A stretch of DNA of 64,000 bases from JANLTP01 sp031363055 (GTDB taxonomy: Bacteria > Pseudomonadota > Gammaproteobacteria > Burkholderiales > Burkholderiaceae_E), in contig JANLTP010000128.1 in the NCBI GenBank assembly GCA_031363055.1, positions 8,695-72,694 of the forward strand. The letters are read 5' to 3'. The notes below the pieces were generated by a model. That model was not told the origin of the DNA. It searched no databases and saw only the letters and a list, made by a program, of their open reading frames with translations. Shown here piece after piece: positions 57,447-64,000 of this stretch. Numbering within the stretch: the first letter of the stretch is position 1; the number at the start of each line of letters is the position of its first letter. Both the position numbers and the translations under genes were made by a program.

Positions 57447-58955
57447 CTAGGCTTCGCGCCGATCCTGATGCCGCCAGCGCCACGCAATCAGACCGAAGGT
57501 GAACATCATCAGCGTTTCCATGCTGGGCGCCCAGAACATCGCGCTCGACGCCAGAAACAGTACGGCAATCATTATTACCGATGCCGACAGTGTTCTGCAG
57601 AATGCGCGATCGAGGCCGGGATCGGCCCGTTCTATCAACAGTCGACAGGTATTCCAGGCACTCCAGAGGATCAGACAAAAAAGCATCAGACCGAATGCAC
57701 CCAACTCCCAAAGCAGGGTGGAGACGCCGGTCAGGTCGATCGTATGACCCGAATACCTGAAACTCAGAAACCCCGGATTATCACTGCCCGGCGCACTGTA
57801 CGAGCTACCGAGTCCGTAACCAAATGCCGCTCTGACGGGATTGTCCGAACCGTTCTTGTCCCACCAGAATTTGACAACCGTGGTGCGGTTAAGACTGGGA
57901 CCTTCATAGTAGCCAAGTTCGCCAAAGTTATAGTCAATATTCTCTTGAATTTTCTGCTCGAAGGTCATGTTGCGGGTATCGTGGTTCTGCACCGACACGT
58001 ACACATAGAACAGGCCGATCATCAGCAGGCCCGACATCAGTGAGCCAATCGCAAACAACGCCGGCCGTTTACGGATCAGGTCGCTGAATATGGCAAACAA
58101 TGCCACCGGCAAAAGCGCGAGTACCATTTTCGTTTCGCCCAATCCGAGCGGAATGGCCGTCGCGCCAGCCAACAGCAGGGTTCGCGCACCGCTCAACACG
58201 CGTTCGCGATAGGCGCAGACCAGGCCGGCCAGGACGACCAGAATCAGGAACGCCATGACGTTACTGTTGCCACCGCCAAACATGGACGCTTCAAATGTGC
58301 CTGCGACAATATCGACCGGTACCACCCGGTTCGGCAGGTTGAACCGCAGGGGCACCAACTCGATACGCTGATAGAGCGCAAACGGCAATTGCGCCATGGC
58401 CAGAAGCAGGATCAGAAGCATCCAGTGGCGGATTGTTTTTGTACTGAAAGGCACCACCGCCAACGCAAACGCAACGCCGAGAAATTGGTAATTTCGCTTG
58501 ATCGCGCTGAACGCTTCGGAGCTCGAGCCTTCGGAGAAAAACAGTGAAACCACACCGCACAGCGAGAAGAGGATCAGTAGCGGAATAAAGGCCGGCTGCG
58601 GCGGGCGCGTATTTAACCTCGCCGTTCCGGCATGAGCAATCGCGGCAATGGTCAGAAAGAATCCCAGGATCGAAAAGAGCCAGGTCACACGAGTGAGTTG
58701 TGGCTGAAATAACATCAACGGACCCGAGATCAGCAAGGTTCCCAGCAAGACGATCCAGATCACGGACTCGACAGCGCTGAGCATCAGAATGCCGAGGATC
58801 GCACCGACCACGAGGCCGGAAGCCATCAGGTTGCCGGTCGCCGTCACCACCCCGCTCACCAAGGCAGCCATAACAAAGCACGCCACGACAAAACTCGGCA
58901 TCAGCCGATACGAAGTGAACAGTGACGACGACGGGCCCGTTGTTCTAGCAAACAC
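57447..58955 (-). CDS. O-antigen ligase / Wzy-like polymerase
   Basis: 502 residues with about ten to twelve membrane spans (VVACFVMAALVSGVVTATGNLM; LMLFCLILWSAWNTC) and a large periplasmic loop near the C terminus (about 325-420, NYNFGELG-type to GYGLGSSYSAPGS) as in Wzy/WaaL proteins. In an exopolysaccharide operon it most likely polymerises lipid-linked repeat units. No single conserved catalytic motif can be shown, so ligase versus polymerase is left open. Confidence 0.85.
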   Translation of the reverse strand: MFARTTGPSSSLFTSYRLMPSFVVACFVMAALVSGVVTATGNLMASGLVVGAILGILMLSAVESVIWIVLLGTLLISGPLMLFQPQLTRVTWLFSILGFFLTIAAIAHAGTARLNTRPPQPAFIPLLILFSLCGVVSLFFSEGSSSEAFSAIKRNYQFLGVAFALAVVPFSTKTIRHWMLLILLLAMAQLPFALYQRIELVPLRFNLPNRVVPVDIVAGTFEASMFGGGNSNVMAFLILVVLAGLVCAYRERVLSGARTLLLAGATAIPLGLGETKMVLALLPVALFAIFSDLIRKRPALFAIGSLMSGLLMIGLFYVYVSVQNHDTRNMTFEQKIQENIDYNFGELGYYEGPSLNRTTVVKFWWDKNGSDNPVRAAFGYGLGSSYSAPGSDNPGFLSFRYSGHTIDLTGVSTLLWELGAFGLMLFCLILWSAWNTCRLLIERADPGLDRAFCRTLSASVIMIAVLFLASSAMFWAPSMETLMMFTFGLIAWRWRHQDRREA

Positions 58956-59001
58956 GATTAAGTTCCAATGCGTTCCTCTGGAATCGAGGCGAGTGTATTT
59001 T

Positions 59002-59032
59002 ACTAGAACGAATTTTGCGACTAGAACGAATT
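59002..59032. repeat. 13 bp repeat of the epsG gene end including stop codon
   Basis: actagaacgaatt at 59002-59014 and 59020-59032, 18 bp apart. On the coding strand this is AATTCGTTCTAGT, the last codons and TAG stop of epsG, repeated in the same frame. Confidence 0.85.
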
Positions 59033-59938
59033 GAGTGTCGCACCCAGAATCTGAATGCCCGAACTGGTCATGATGGCAGCCAGTTGATTCAATTCCGCGC
59101 TTCGGGTCCGGTCTTTTCGGCCGACGATCATGGCGGCTCTGACCCTTTGCGCAATGACGCTGGCGTCGGACGCTTCCTGCGCCGAGGGTGTGTCCACCAG
59201 GATCACGTCGTACATGGTCGAGAGCTGATTGAGCATCTCTGCGAAATCCTGTCGACCCAACAATTCCTGCGGGTTCGGTGGCAGCGGTCCCGAGGGCAAC
59301 ACCGACAGGTTCGACATGCTGGCAACCTGGGCGATTTCTTCGAGGCCCGCGCGACCGCCCAAGATGCCCGATAGACCCATGCGATTCTCGACGCCGAAAA
59401 TCTGATGCTGGGTCGGATGACGCAAATCCGCGTCAATCACCAGTGTGCGCTCGCCAAGTTGGGCAAACACCACCCCTAGGTTGGCAGTAATAAAACTTTT
59501 GCCGTCGCCGCGATCGACGCTGGTCACGGCCAACGCGGCCTGTCCCGGTGAACCGTCGAACCAGCGCAACATCAATTGTGATCGCAGGCCACGCAAGGCT
59601 TCCGCGAAGGGCAGCGTCGGGTTCAGGGCTGCCACGAGTTTCGGGGGGATCAGTGAAGTTGCAACGTCCGAGCGGGAATAGCCAAATTGTTGAGCCAAGG
59701 CTTCTTCAACATCCTTGGGCCGTGCAAAACCGAGCTTGATCGCAATTTCGCCAAACCGCAGCTTGCTGTTCTTTTGTTCAGCCAGGATGCGCTCGACTTG
59801 AACCGGCGTAATGCGTCCTCGTGCTACCAGGATGTCACCAAGCTTCATGCTGCGCTCAGGATTCGCGGACGAATGCACGGCCACGCTATTGGGGTTGTTA
59901 GCCGGCAAGATTCGATCCATGATGCTTTGTTGTTCCAT
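59021..59938 (-). CDS. epsG: Exopolysaccharide tyrosine autokinase / P-loop ATPase EpsG-like
   Basis: 305 residues from Met 59938. The N-terminal 90 residues are a GspE-N/MshEN-like domain (LGDILVARGRITPVQVERIL, LGFARPKDVEEALAQQFGY). Then the BY-kinase domain: Walker A AVTSVDRGDGKSFITANLG, Walker A' TLVIDADLRHPTQH, Walker B DVILVDTPSAQEASDA. It pairs with EpsF to control chain length. No Tyr cluster is present at the C terminus (ends LGATLNSF), unlike many BY-kinases. The frame upstream of 59938 overlaps epsF and is rejected. Confidence 0.92.
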   Translation of the reverse strand: MEQQSIMDRILPANNPNSVAVHSSANPERSMKLGDILVARGRITPVQVERILAEQKNSKLRFGEIAIKLGFARPKDVEEALAQQFGYSRSDVATSLIPPKLVAALNPTLPFAEALRGLRSQLMLRWFDGSPGQAALAVTSVDRGDGKSFITANLGVVFAQLGERTLVIDADLRHPTQHQIFGVENRMGLSGILGGRAGLEEIAQVASMSNLSVLPSGPLPPNPQELLGRQDFAEMLNQLSTMYDVILVDTPSAQEASDASVIAQRVRAAMIVGRKDRTRSAELNQLAAIMTSSGIQILGATLNSF

Positions 59939-59945
59939 GATTAAC

Positions 59946-59975
59946 CTGATAGTTCCGTGACTGATAGTTCCGTGA
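59946..59975. repeat. 15 bp exact tandem duplication before epsG
   Basis: ctgatagttccgtga occurs twice (59946-59960, 59961-59975) in the gap between the epsF stop and the epsG start. It spaces the two genes by 55 bp. Confidence 0.88.
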
Positions 59976-59993
59976 GCTGATTGATCGAACGAC

Positions 59994-61418
59994 TTAGTTA
60001 CCCAGGCGCAATGTTGGCGGCCGCATACTCGGGCCAGTGCTGCCGATGAGTCGTTGCGGCCGGCGCGAACTGGCTGCCGGCAACACCGCCAGTACCGGTA
60101 CACCCGAGGCTTGCAACAGGTCTTCCGAGTCGCGCAGCGGCTTTTGCATCATCTCGAGCGTCAGGGCCGCCAACAGCGCCAGGAACAGTCCGATAAAGCC
60201 GCCGATAATGCCGTTCAACATCGGTTTGGGACGTGATGGCTCGAGCGGTCGAGTGGCGCGGGTCAACACACTGACGTTTGACTGCTTTGATTGACTCTGC
60301 AGATTGGTTTCGGTGTAGCGTTGGCTGACCAGGTCGAGTGAGCGTTGCGCCGATTGCACTTCGCGCTCAATGATGGAAACCTGGTTGCGCCCTTCACGCA
60401 GCTTCAAAACCTTGGTCTTCTGAGCTTCAACCGCTGCGCGAAGTTCGCTCTCGCGTTGCTGGTTGATCGTGTTGGTAGTCGAGATGCTGCCGGTGACTTT
60501 GCCAGTCTCCGAGTCCAGCCGGGCGCGTAAACTATTGACCTCGGCTTTGGCGCTCACAAATTCGGGGTGAGCTGTACCCAACCGCGAAGACATTTGGTCG
60601 AGGCGGGCTTCCGCTCGGCCCAGATCGGCCTTCAAGGTTTGCAGTAGCGCATTACCGACCACGTCTACCGAGGACTCGCGTCCATTGCGGCCCGAATTGG
60701 CGGCCCGTGAGGAACTCTCGATGCGGGCCGTTTGTGCCAGCACCAATTGTTGCGACAGCTCGTTAAGGCGTGCGTTCTCGACGTCATAACGCTCTTCACT
60801 GGCGACAATTCCACTGGCTTGTTGAGCGGCCGAAAGGCGCTTTTGGGCCTGTTCGAGTTGTTCTCGATAGGTCTTGGTTTGTGCTTCAAACCATTTGTTG
60901 AAGTTACGCGCCGGTTCGGTTTTCAGATCCAGCGTGGTTTCAATGTAGCCCTCGGCAAACGCATTGACCACGTTGGCGACCGTCGAGGGATCACCGGATT
61001 CATAAGCAATGTTCAGTGTGCTGCCTTCACGGGAGAATTGAACTTCGAGCTTGCGTTGCAGGGCATCGACGATCTTGTTGCGCAAGGTGCCTTCGCCTGG
61101 CGTTTCCGAGTTGACGGCATTCACAAAGGCGGGATTGCTTTCAAGCCCCAGCGATTGAATCACCTTGGAGATGACCCGCTCGCTCTTGATCACTTCGGAT
61201 TGCGTGGCCAGATAGGCCTGAATCGAGTAGGGCGACGCCATCGGTCCGCCCAGCACCGAGTTATCCCCCTGCAAGTCGACGGTCAAAGTAGTCATGGCCG
61301 TGTATTTCTTCGGCAGAATCAAACTGACTGCGATGGTTGTCAACAAGGTGGCCAGGAAGATGAACAACACCACTGCCCAACGCGCCTTGATGATCCTGAA
61401 CAAATGACCTAATACCAT
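59994..61418 (-). CDS. epsF: Chain-length determinant protein EpsF-like (Wzz/GumC family)
   Basis: 474 residues from Met 61418 (AAGGAAT upstream). Wzz domain with TM1 at about 13-36 (WAVVLFIFLATLLTTIAVSLIL), a long periplasmic coiled coil (about 180-380), and TM2 at about 405-428 after the Pro-rich RPLEPSRPKPMLNG motif. Such polysaccharide co-polymerases set chain length with a BY-kinase, here EpsG encoded just downstream. It is the first gene of the exopolysaccharide operon. No outer-membrane Wza-type exporter or exosortase is in this window; they would lie elsewhere. Confidence 0.93.
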   Translation of the reverse strand: MVLGHLFRIIKARWAVVLFIFLATLLTTIAVSLILPKKYTAMTTLTVDLQGDNSVLGGPMASPYSIQAYLATQSEVIKSERVISKVIQSLGLESNPAFVNAVNSETPGEGTLRNKIVDALQRKLEVQFSREGSTLNIAYESGDPSTVANVVNAFAEGYIETTLDLKTEPARNFNKWFEAQTKTYREQLEQAQKRLSAAQQASGIVASEERYDVENARLNELSQQLVLAQTARIESSSRAANSGRNGRESSVDVVGNALLQTLKADLGRAEARLDQMSSRLGTAHPEFVSAKAEVNSLRARLDSETGKVTGSISTTNTINQQRESELRAAVEAQKTKVLKLREGRNQVSIIEREVQSAQRSLDLVSQRYTETNLQSQSKQSNVSVLTRATRPLEPSRPKPMLNGIIGGFIGLFLALLAALTLEMMQKPLRDSEDLLQASGVPVLAVLPAASSRRPQRLIGSTGPSMRPPTLRLGN

Positions 61419-61755
61419 ACAATTCCTTGGTCGACGTGCCATTCCCGGTGAAGGCCAGAAATCGGCGGATGTGTCTATTTTCTACGCTTTTGACGAGCGT
61501 ACAAGCAGAAATGTCATCGCGCCGATGATTTGGGCCGCATGTCCGACGGGCGGACTGTACCCAGAGCGGATGGGTGGCATATTTGCCGAATGAGCGTCTT
61601 TTCTGCTTCTTGACGCGGTGCCCGACTAGGCGGTAACTCGAAGGTTTCCGACTTTACGCAACATTCTATTGTGCAACGATATCGGCAAGACATCCTTGGG
61701 TTTGTGGAAATTGAGCCGATCAAGGTGATTTCTGCCCTGTCAGCGTGATTTCCGA
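61419..61755. other. Intergenic region upstream of the exopolysaccharide operon
   Basis: Both neighbours are on the minus strand. A 69-codon minus-strand frame (61514-61723) shows no protein-like character. Near 61716-61756, after the Bug stop, gaaatcac appears twice about 20 bp apart. It probably contains the epsF promoter; no consensus was convincing. Confidence 0.55.
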
Positions 61756-62748
61756 CTACTCGAGCACCAGTTTCTGGTTAGTGACCACTTTTTTGTAGAG
61801 TTCGAATTCCCCTTTGATTTGGGTCGAAAACTCGGCCGGCGAGTTGGCAACAACTATAGACCCGGTATCTTCGATGCGCTTGCGGACCGCCGGTTCGTCG
61901 AGGGCTTTGCGGACGGCGCTATTGAGCTTTTCGACCAATTCCGGCGACATCCCTTTGGGTCCGTAGATTCCGTAATAGGCCATCCGGTTGACCGGTTCGA
62001 GGCCGACTTCCTTGAACGTGGGTACGTTCGGTAACTGTGGCAGCCGCTGCGGGGCGGCGACGACGATGGGCACCAGTCGATTGTCGCGAATGAATGGCAA
62101 AGCTGAGGGCATATTGTCGAAAATGATCGGTACCTGGCCTGCGACGGTGTCATTAAGCGCCGGTCCAGCGCCCCGGTAGGGAATATGGATCAGGAAAACG
62201 CCCGCCAGGTTCTTGAAGAGCTCGGTTTGCAAGTGGCCGATGCCGCCGGTTCCCGAGGACGCGTAGGAGTGCTTGCCAGGCGAGCGCTTTAACTCCGCCA
62301 GAAATGACTTGTAGTCTTTGGCGGGGAAGCCCGGATGCACGGCGATGACATTAGGCGTCGCGGCAATGTTGATAATGGGCGTGAAGTCGGTGATCGGGTT
62401 GTACGGAATTTTCGGATTGATGGCGGGGTTGGCGGCGGTGGTGGACACCGTGGCCATCCCCAAACTGTAGCCGTCCGGGGCGGCACGGGCGGTTTCGGCA
62501 GCACCGAGTGCACCGCCGCCGCCCGCCTTGTTTTCGACGACGACGGTGGTGCCCAACGCCCTACCCAGCGGCTCGGCGATGACGCGGGCAATGATGTCGG
62601 TCGTGCCCCCTGGCGCAAACGGGACCTGCAGTTTGATCGGCCGATTCGGAAAGTTCTGGGCCAGGCAGGCCGTTGGGGCTGCGGTCAGAATCGTCAACGC
62701 CGCCAAAAGCGAAAGCTGAAGGAAATGTGCTCTGTGAGTACGGTTCAT
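61756..62748 (-). CDS. Bug/TctC-family substrate-binding protein
   Basis: 330 residues. Signal peptide FLQLSLLAALTILTAAPTACLAQ, then IKLQVPFAPGGTTDIIARVI (the canonical Bug first loop with T-T-D-I-I-A), VVENKAGGGGALGAAETAR and YSLGMATVSTTAANPAI. It should bind a carboxylate or related ligand in the periplasm. It stands alone, without TctA/TctB, as is usual for this expanded family in betaproteobacteria. Confidence 0.94.
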   Translation of the reverse strand: MNRTHRAHFLQLSLLAALTILTAAPTACLAQNFPNRPIKLQVPFAPGGTTDIIARVIAEPLGRALGTTVVVENKAGGGGALGAAETARAAPDGYSLGMATVSTTAANPAINPKIPYNPITDFTPIINIAATPNVIAVHPGFPAKDYKSFLAELKRSPGKHSYASSGTGGIGHLQTELFKNLAGVFLIHIPYRGAGPALNDTVAGQVPIIFDNMPSALPFIRDNRLVPIVVAAPQRLPQLPNVPTFKEVGLEPVNRMAYYGIYGPKGMSPELVEKLNSAVRKALDEPAVRKRIEDTGSIVVANSPAEFSTQIKGEFELYKKVVTNQKLVLE

Positions 62749-62910
62749 TTTTTGGGATTAGTGTAATCGCGTCGATCACGCGAGTTTGGAGAGGGAGTTG
62801 CCATTAAACGAGGCGATTCCCGAACAGTTGACCCAGGTTCGGCTTGGCGTTTGCGTCGGAGCGAGGTCAAAGCGTGAACAAGGCCTGGTAATAGTGTGAT
62901 CAGAGCCTGG

Positions 62911-63351
62911 TCACACCGCCGGTGGCACGGGGCTGGCCTGGGTGCCCCAATCGATCAACCTCAAACCGCTGATCAGACTGAACGGATGCGGCTCCGGGGT
63001 GCGATGGGCGATGACCAGGCCCAAGTCTCGGCCGCGCGCCATCGAACAAATCTGCGCGCTCAGAACACTTAATGGTTGATTCCGCGCTTGCGCCTCAGCC
63101 AGGATTCGGGCGGCATCCTGGGCATCTCGGTGTCCAAAATCAATGACTTTCACCGAACTCAGCAAGTCTGTCAGCACGGATTCGGTTTTCACGGACAGGT
63201 CCGGGCGCAAGATAAACGAATAACGCAGTTCCATGACACTAACGCTGGTAACGCCCAGATCGATCGGCGCCGTCGAGGTCAGTCGCGCATGAACGTCCGG
63301 CAGGCCGCGAAGGAAATCAGCGATCACGCTGCTGTGCAAAAGGTACTTCAC
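62911..63351 (-). CDS. PIN-domain VapC-like protein with degenerate active site
   Basis: 146 residues from GTG 63351, overlapping the antitoxin stop (GTGA). The fold is clear from SVIADFLRGLPDVHARL, SVSVMELRYSF with the conserved Glu, and the C-terminal SGLRLIDWG. But the usual L-L-D-T-N start is LLHSSV (Asp lost), the mid-protein Asp is Ser (PLSVLSAQ) and the TNN/D motif near residue 115 is AHRTP. Three of four catalytic acids are thus missing although the frame is intact. It is probably inactive as an RNase. Confidence 0.85.
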   Translation of the reverse strand: MKYLLHSSVIADFLRGLPDVHARLTSTAPIDLGVTSVSVMELRYSFILRPDLSVKTESVLTDLLSSVKVIDFGHRDAQDAARILAEAQARNQPLSVLSAQICSMARGRDLGLVIAHRTPEPHPFSLISGLRLIDWGTQASPVPPAV

Positions 63352-63608
63352 AGGCCGCGAACCACGGTTGCAAATCGTTCGCCGAAGGGTTCGTCGAGAC
63401 GCTGCGCAGCCTGCGGGATCTCAAGCAGCGGATGTCGGGCGTCACCGGTCCAGTTTCGGACCTGCGCGGACCAGCCGTCGGAGCGGTGTCGCGCTAGATA
63501 GAGCTCGAGCCCTTCGCGAATCATGGCGCTTCGAGAGATCGATTGACGCGTTGCAAACGCATCGACAATCGCCAGCAGGTCGTCCGGAAGATAGGTGCTT
63601 ATATTCAT
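63348..63608 (-). CDS. Ribbon-helix-helix antitoxin of the second VapBC-type pair
   Basis: 86 residues from Met 63608. MNISTYLPDDLLAIVDAFAT then RQSISRSAMIREGLELYLAR is an RHH (CopG/VapB-type) DNA-binding domain; the tail (DARHPLLEIPQAAQRLDEPF) would hold the toxin. The extra eight residues from 63632 are unlikely. The stop is coupled to the PIN gene start. A perfect inverted repeat over its -10 (63674-63698) is a plausible autoregulatory site. Confidence 0.85.
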   Translation of the reverse strand: MNISTYLPDDLLAIVDAFATRQSISRSAMIREGLELYLARHRSDGWSAQVRNWTGDARHPLLEIPQAAQRLDEPFGERFATVVRGL

Positions 63609-63673
63609 TTTGGACCCGGCTCTAAAAATCAAATTAATGGGCCGTCAAACGGCGCTGCGAATTCACGTAGAAC

Positions 63674-63698
63674 TTTCTAATAGAGATTATATTAGAAA
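63674..63698. promoter_or_regulatory. Operator and -10 of the second VapBC-type operon
   Basis: TTTCTAATA (63674-63682) and TATTAGAAA (63690-63698), perfect 9 bp arms with a 7 bp spacer. A minus-strand TATAAT (63691-63686) lies between and across the arms, about 80 bp upstream of the antitoxin start, so bound antitoxin would block transcription. Confidence 0.7.
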
Positions 63699-63699
63699 A

Positions 63700-64000
63700 A
63701 CAACGCGCATCGCCGTCTAGCGAAAAAGCTTGAGATCGATTGGAAGGGCGCTCCACTTGCCGAATTCCCGGGCAGTTTGCGGCTCAGGCATCACCGACCA
63801 GGTTTGCTGAAAAGTTCTGATGGCTAATGCTATGTCGATCTTTAAAAACTATTGTAAGCAATTGAAATACATGAATAAATTATATATGATATACAAATCT
63901 ACTATAGATAGTAGTAGAATTTACTGTTAGCCTACTTTGCCATGCTGTTCAACGATTAGAAAACCATAACACTCCAGGTGGGATCGAGCTCGCGCGCGGC
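63700..64000. other. A/T-rich end of window without a gene
   Basis: No ORF with protein character. The stretch 63840-63930 is strikingly A/T-rich compared with the rest and holds a small palindrome CTACTA-taga-TAGTAG (63899-63914). Any gene it serves lies beyond the window. Confidence 0.5.

Noticed and set aside
61514..61723. 69-codon minus-strand frame between epsF and the Bug receptor
   Set aside because: No ribosome site, no conserved features and unusual composition (Cys-, Arg- and Ser-rich).
44763..62748. Possibility that the Bug receptors mark complete TTT transporters
   Set aside because: No TctA or TctB membrane protein genes are beside any of the four receptors.

Overview
The window looks like one contig from a betaproteobacterium, most likely Burkholderiales or a close relative. 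The pointers are four Bug/TctC-type periplasmic receptors, an OmpC-like betaproteobacterial porin, a DUF1840 gene, and an EpsF/EpsG exopolysaccharide pair of the kind found in betaproteobacteria. Base composition is moderately GC-rich and genes are tightly packed. No rRNA, tRNA, CRISPR array, prophage or intact insertion sequence was seen. Taxonomy and functions are inferred from protein families recognised by eye.

Layout. 1-12.8 kb is an envelope, stress and signalling block: aldehyde dehydrogenase fragment, ferritin-like protein, three response regulators, a CHASE3 histidine kinase, a phospholipase D-type lipoprotein, catalase HPII, two BON proteins, a transglutaminase, a PRC-barrel protein and small exported proteins. 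13-16.8 kb is a CYP153-type P450 / aldehyde dehydrogenase / MDR oxidoreductase operon suited to terminal oxidation of alkyl chains. 16.8-25.3 kb holds an acyl-CoA carboxylase beta chain with a MarR regulator, a wrecked aminotransferase gene, glutathione-dependent formaldehyde dehydrogenase, a hotdog thioesterase, a fasciclin protein and a PhoD-like phosphatase. 25.3-31.4 kb is an acyl-CoA catabolic operon (broken CaiB gene, nitronate monooxygenase, acyl-CoA dehydrogenase, Crp-like regulator) beside an IclR regulator and a Bug receptor that appear to share operators. 31.5-38.4 kb is a sulfate-ester module: porin, two formylglycine-type sulfatases and their activating enzyme.

38.5-45.8 kb holds an HCCA isomerase-like protein, an SDR, a VapBC-type module, an AMACR-type CoA transferase/racemase and a DMT exporter, then a second toxin-antitoxin pair between two copies of a roughly 420 bp repeat that carries a 118 bp palindrome. 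45.8-54.6 kb includes GNAT, MFS and small lipoprotein genes, a repeat-built helix-hairpin-helix coiled-coil protein paired with an OmpA-domain protein, a thioesterase, a Bug receptor and a DUF455 ferritin-like protein. 54.6-61.4 kb is an exopolysaccharide operon on the minus strand (epsF, epsG, polymerase/ligase, sugar reductase, glycosyltransferase, VanZ-like protein). The end carries a Bug receptor and a VapBC pair whose PIN toxin has lost most catalytic acids.

The most unusual signal is a recurrent architecture at gene ends. In at least five genes the last codons together with the stop codon are repeated in tandem, usually with an 18-19 bp unit. In two of them the 19 bp period places a stop codon in all three reading frames. 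Other highlights are matching TGGAA-N16-TTCCA operators at two promoters, the duplication around the toxin-antitoxin pair, a candidate sRNA with a C-rich anti-Shine-Dalgarno segment, and three catabolic genes damaged by internal deletions.
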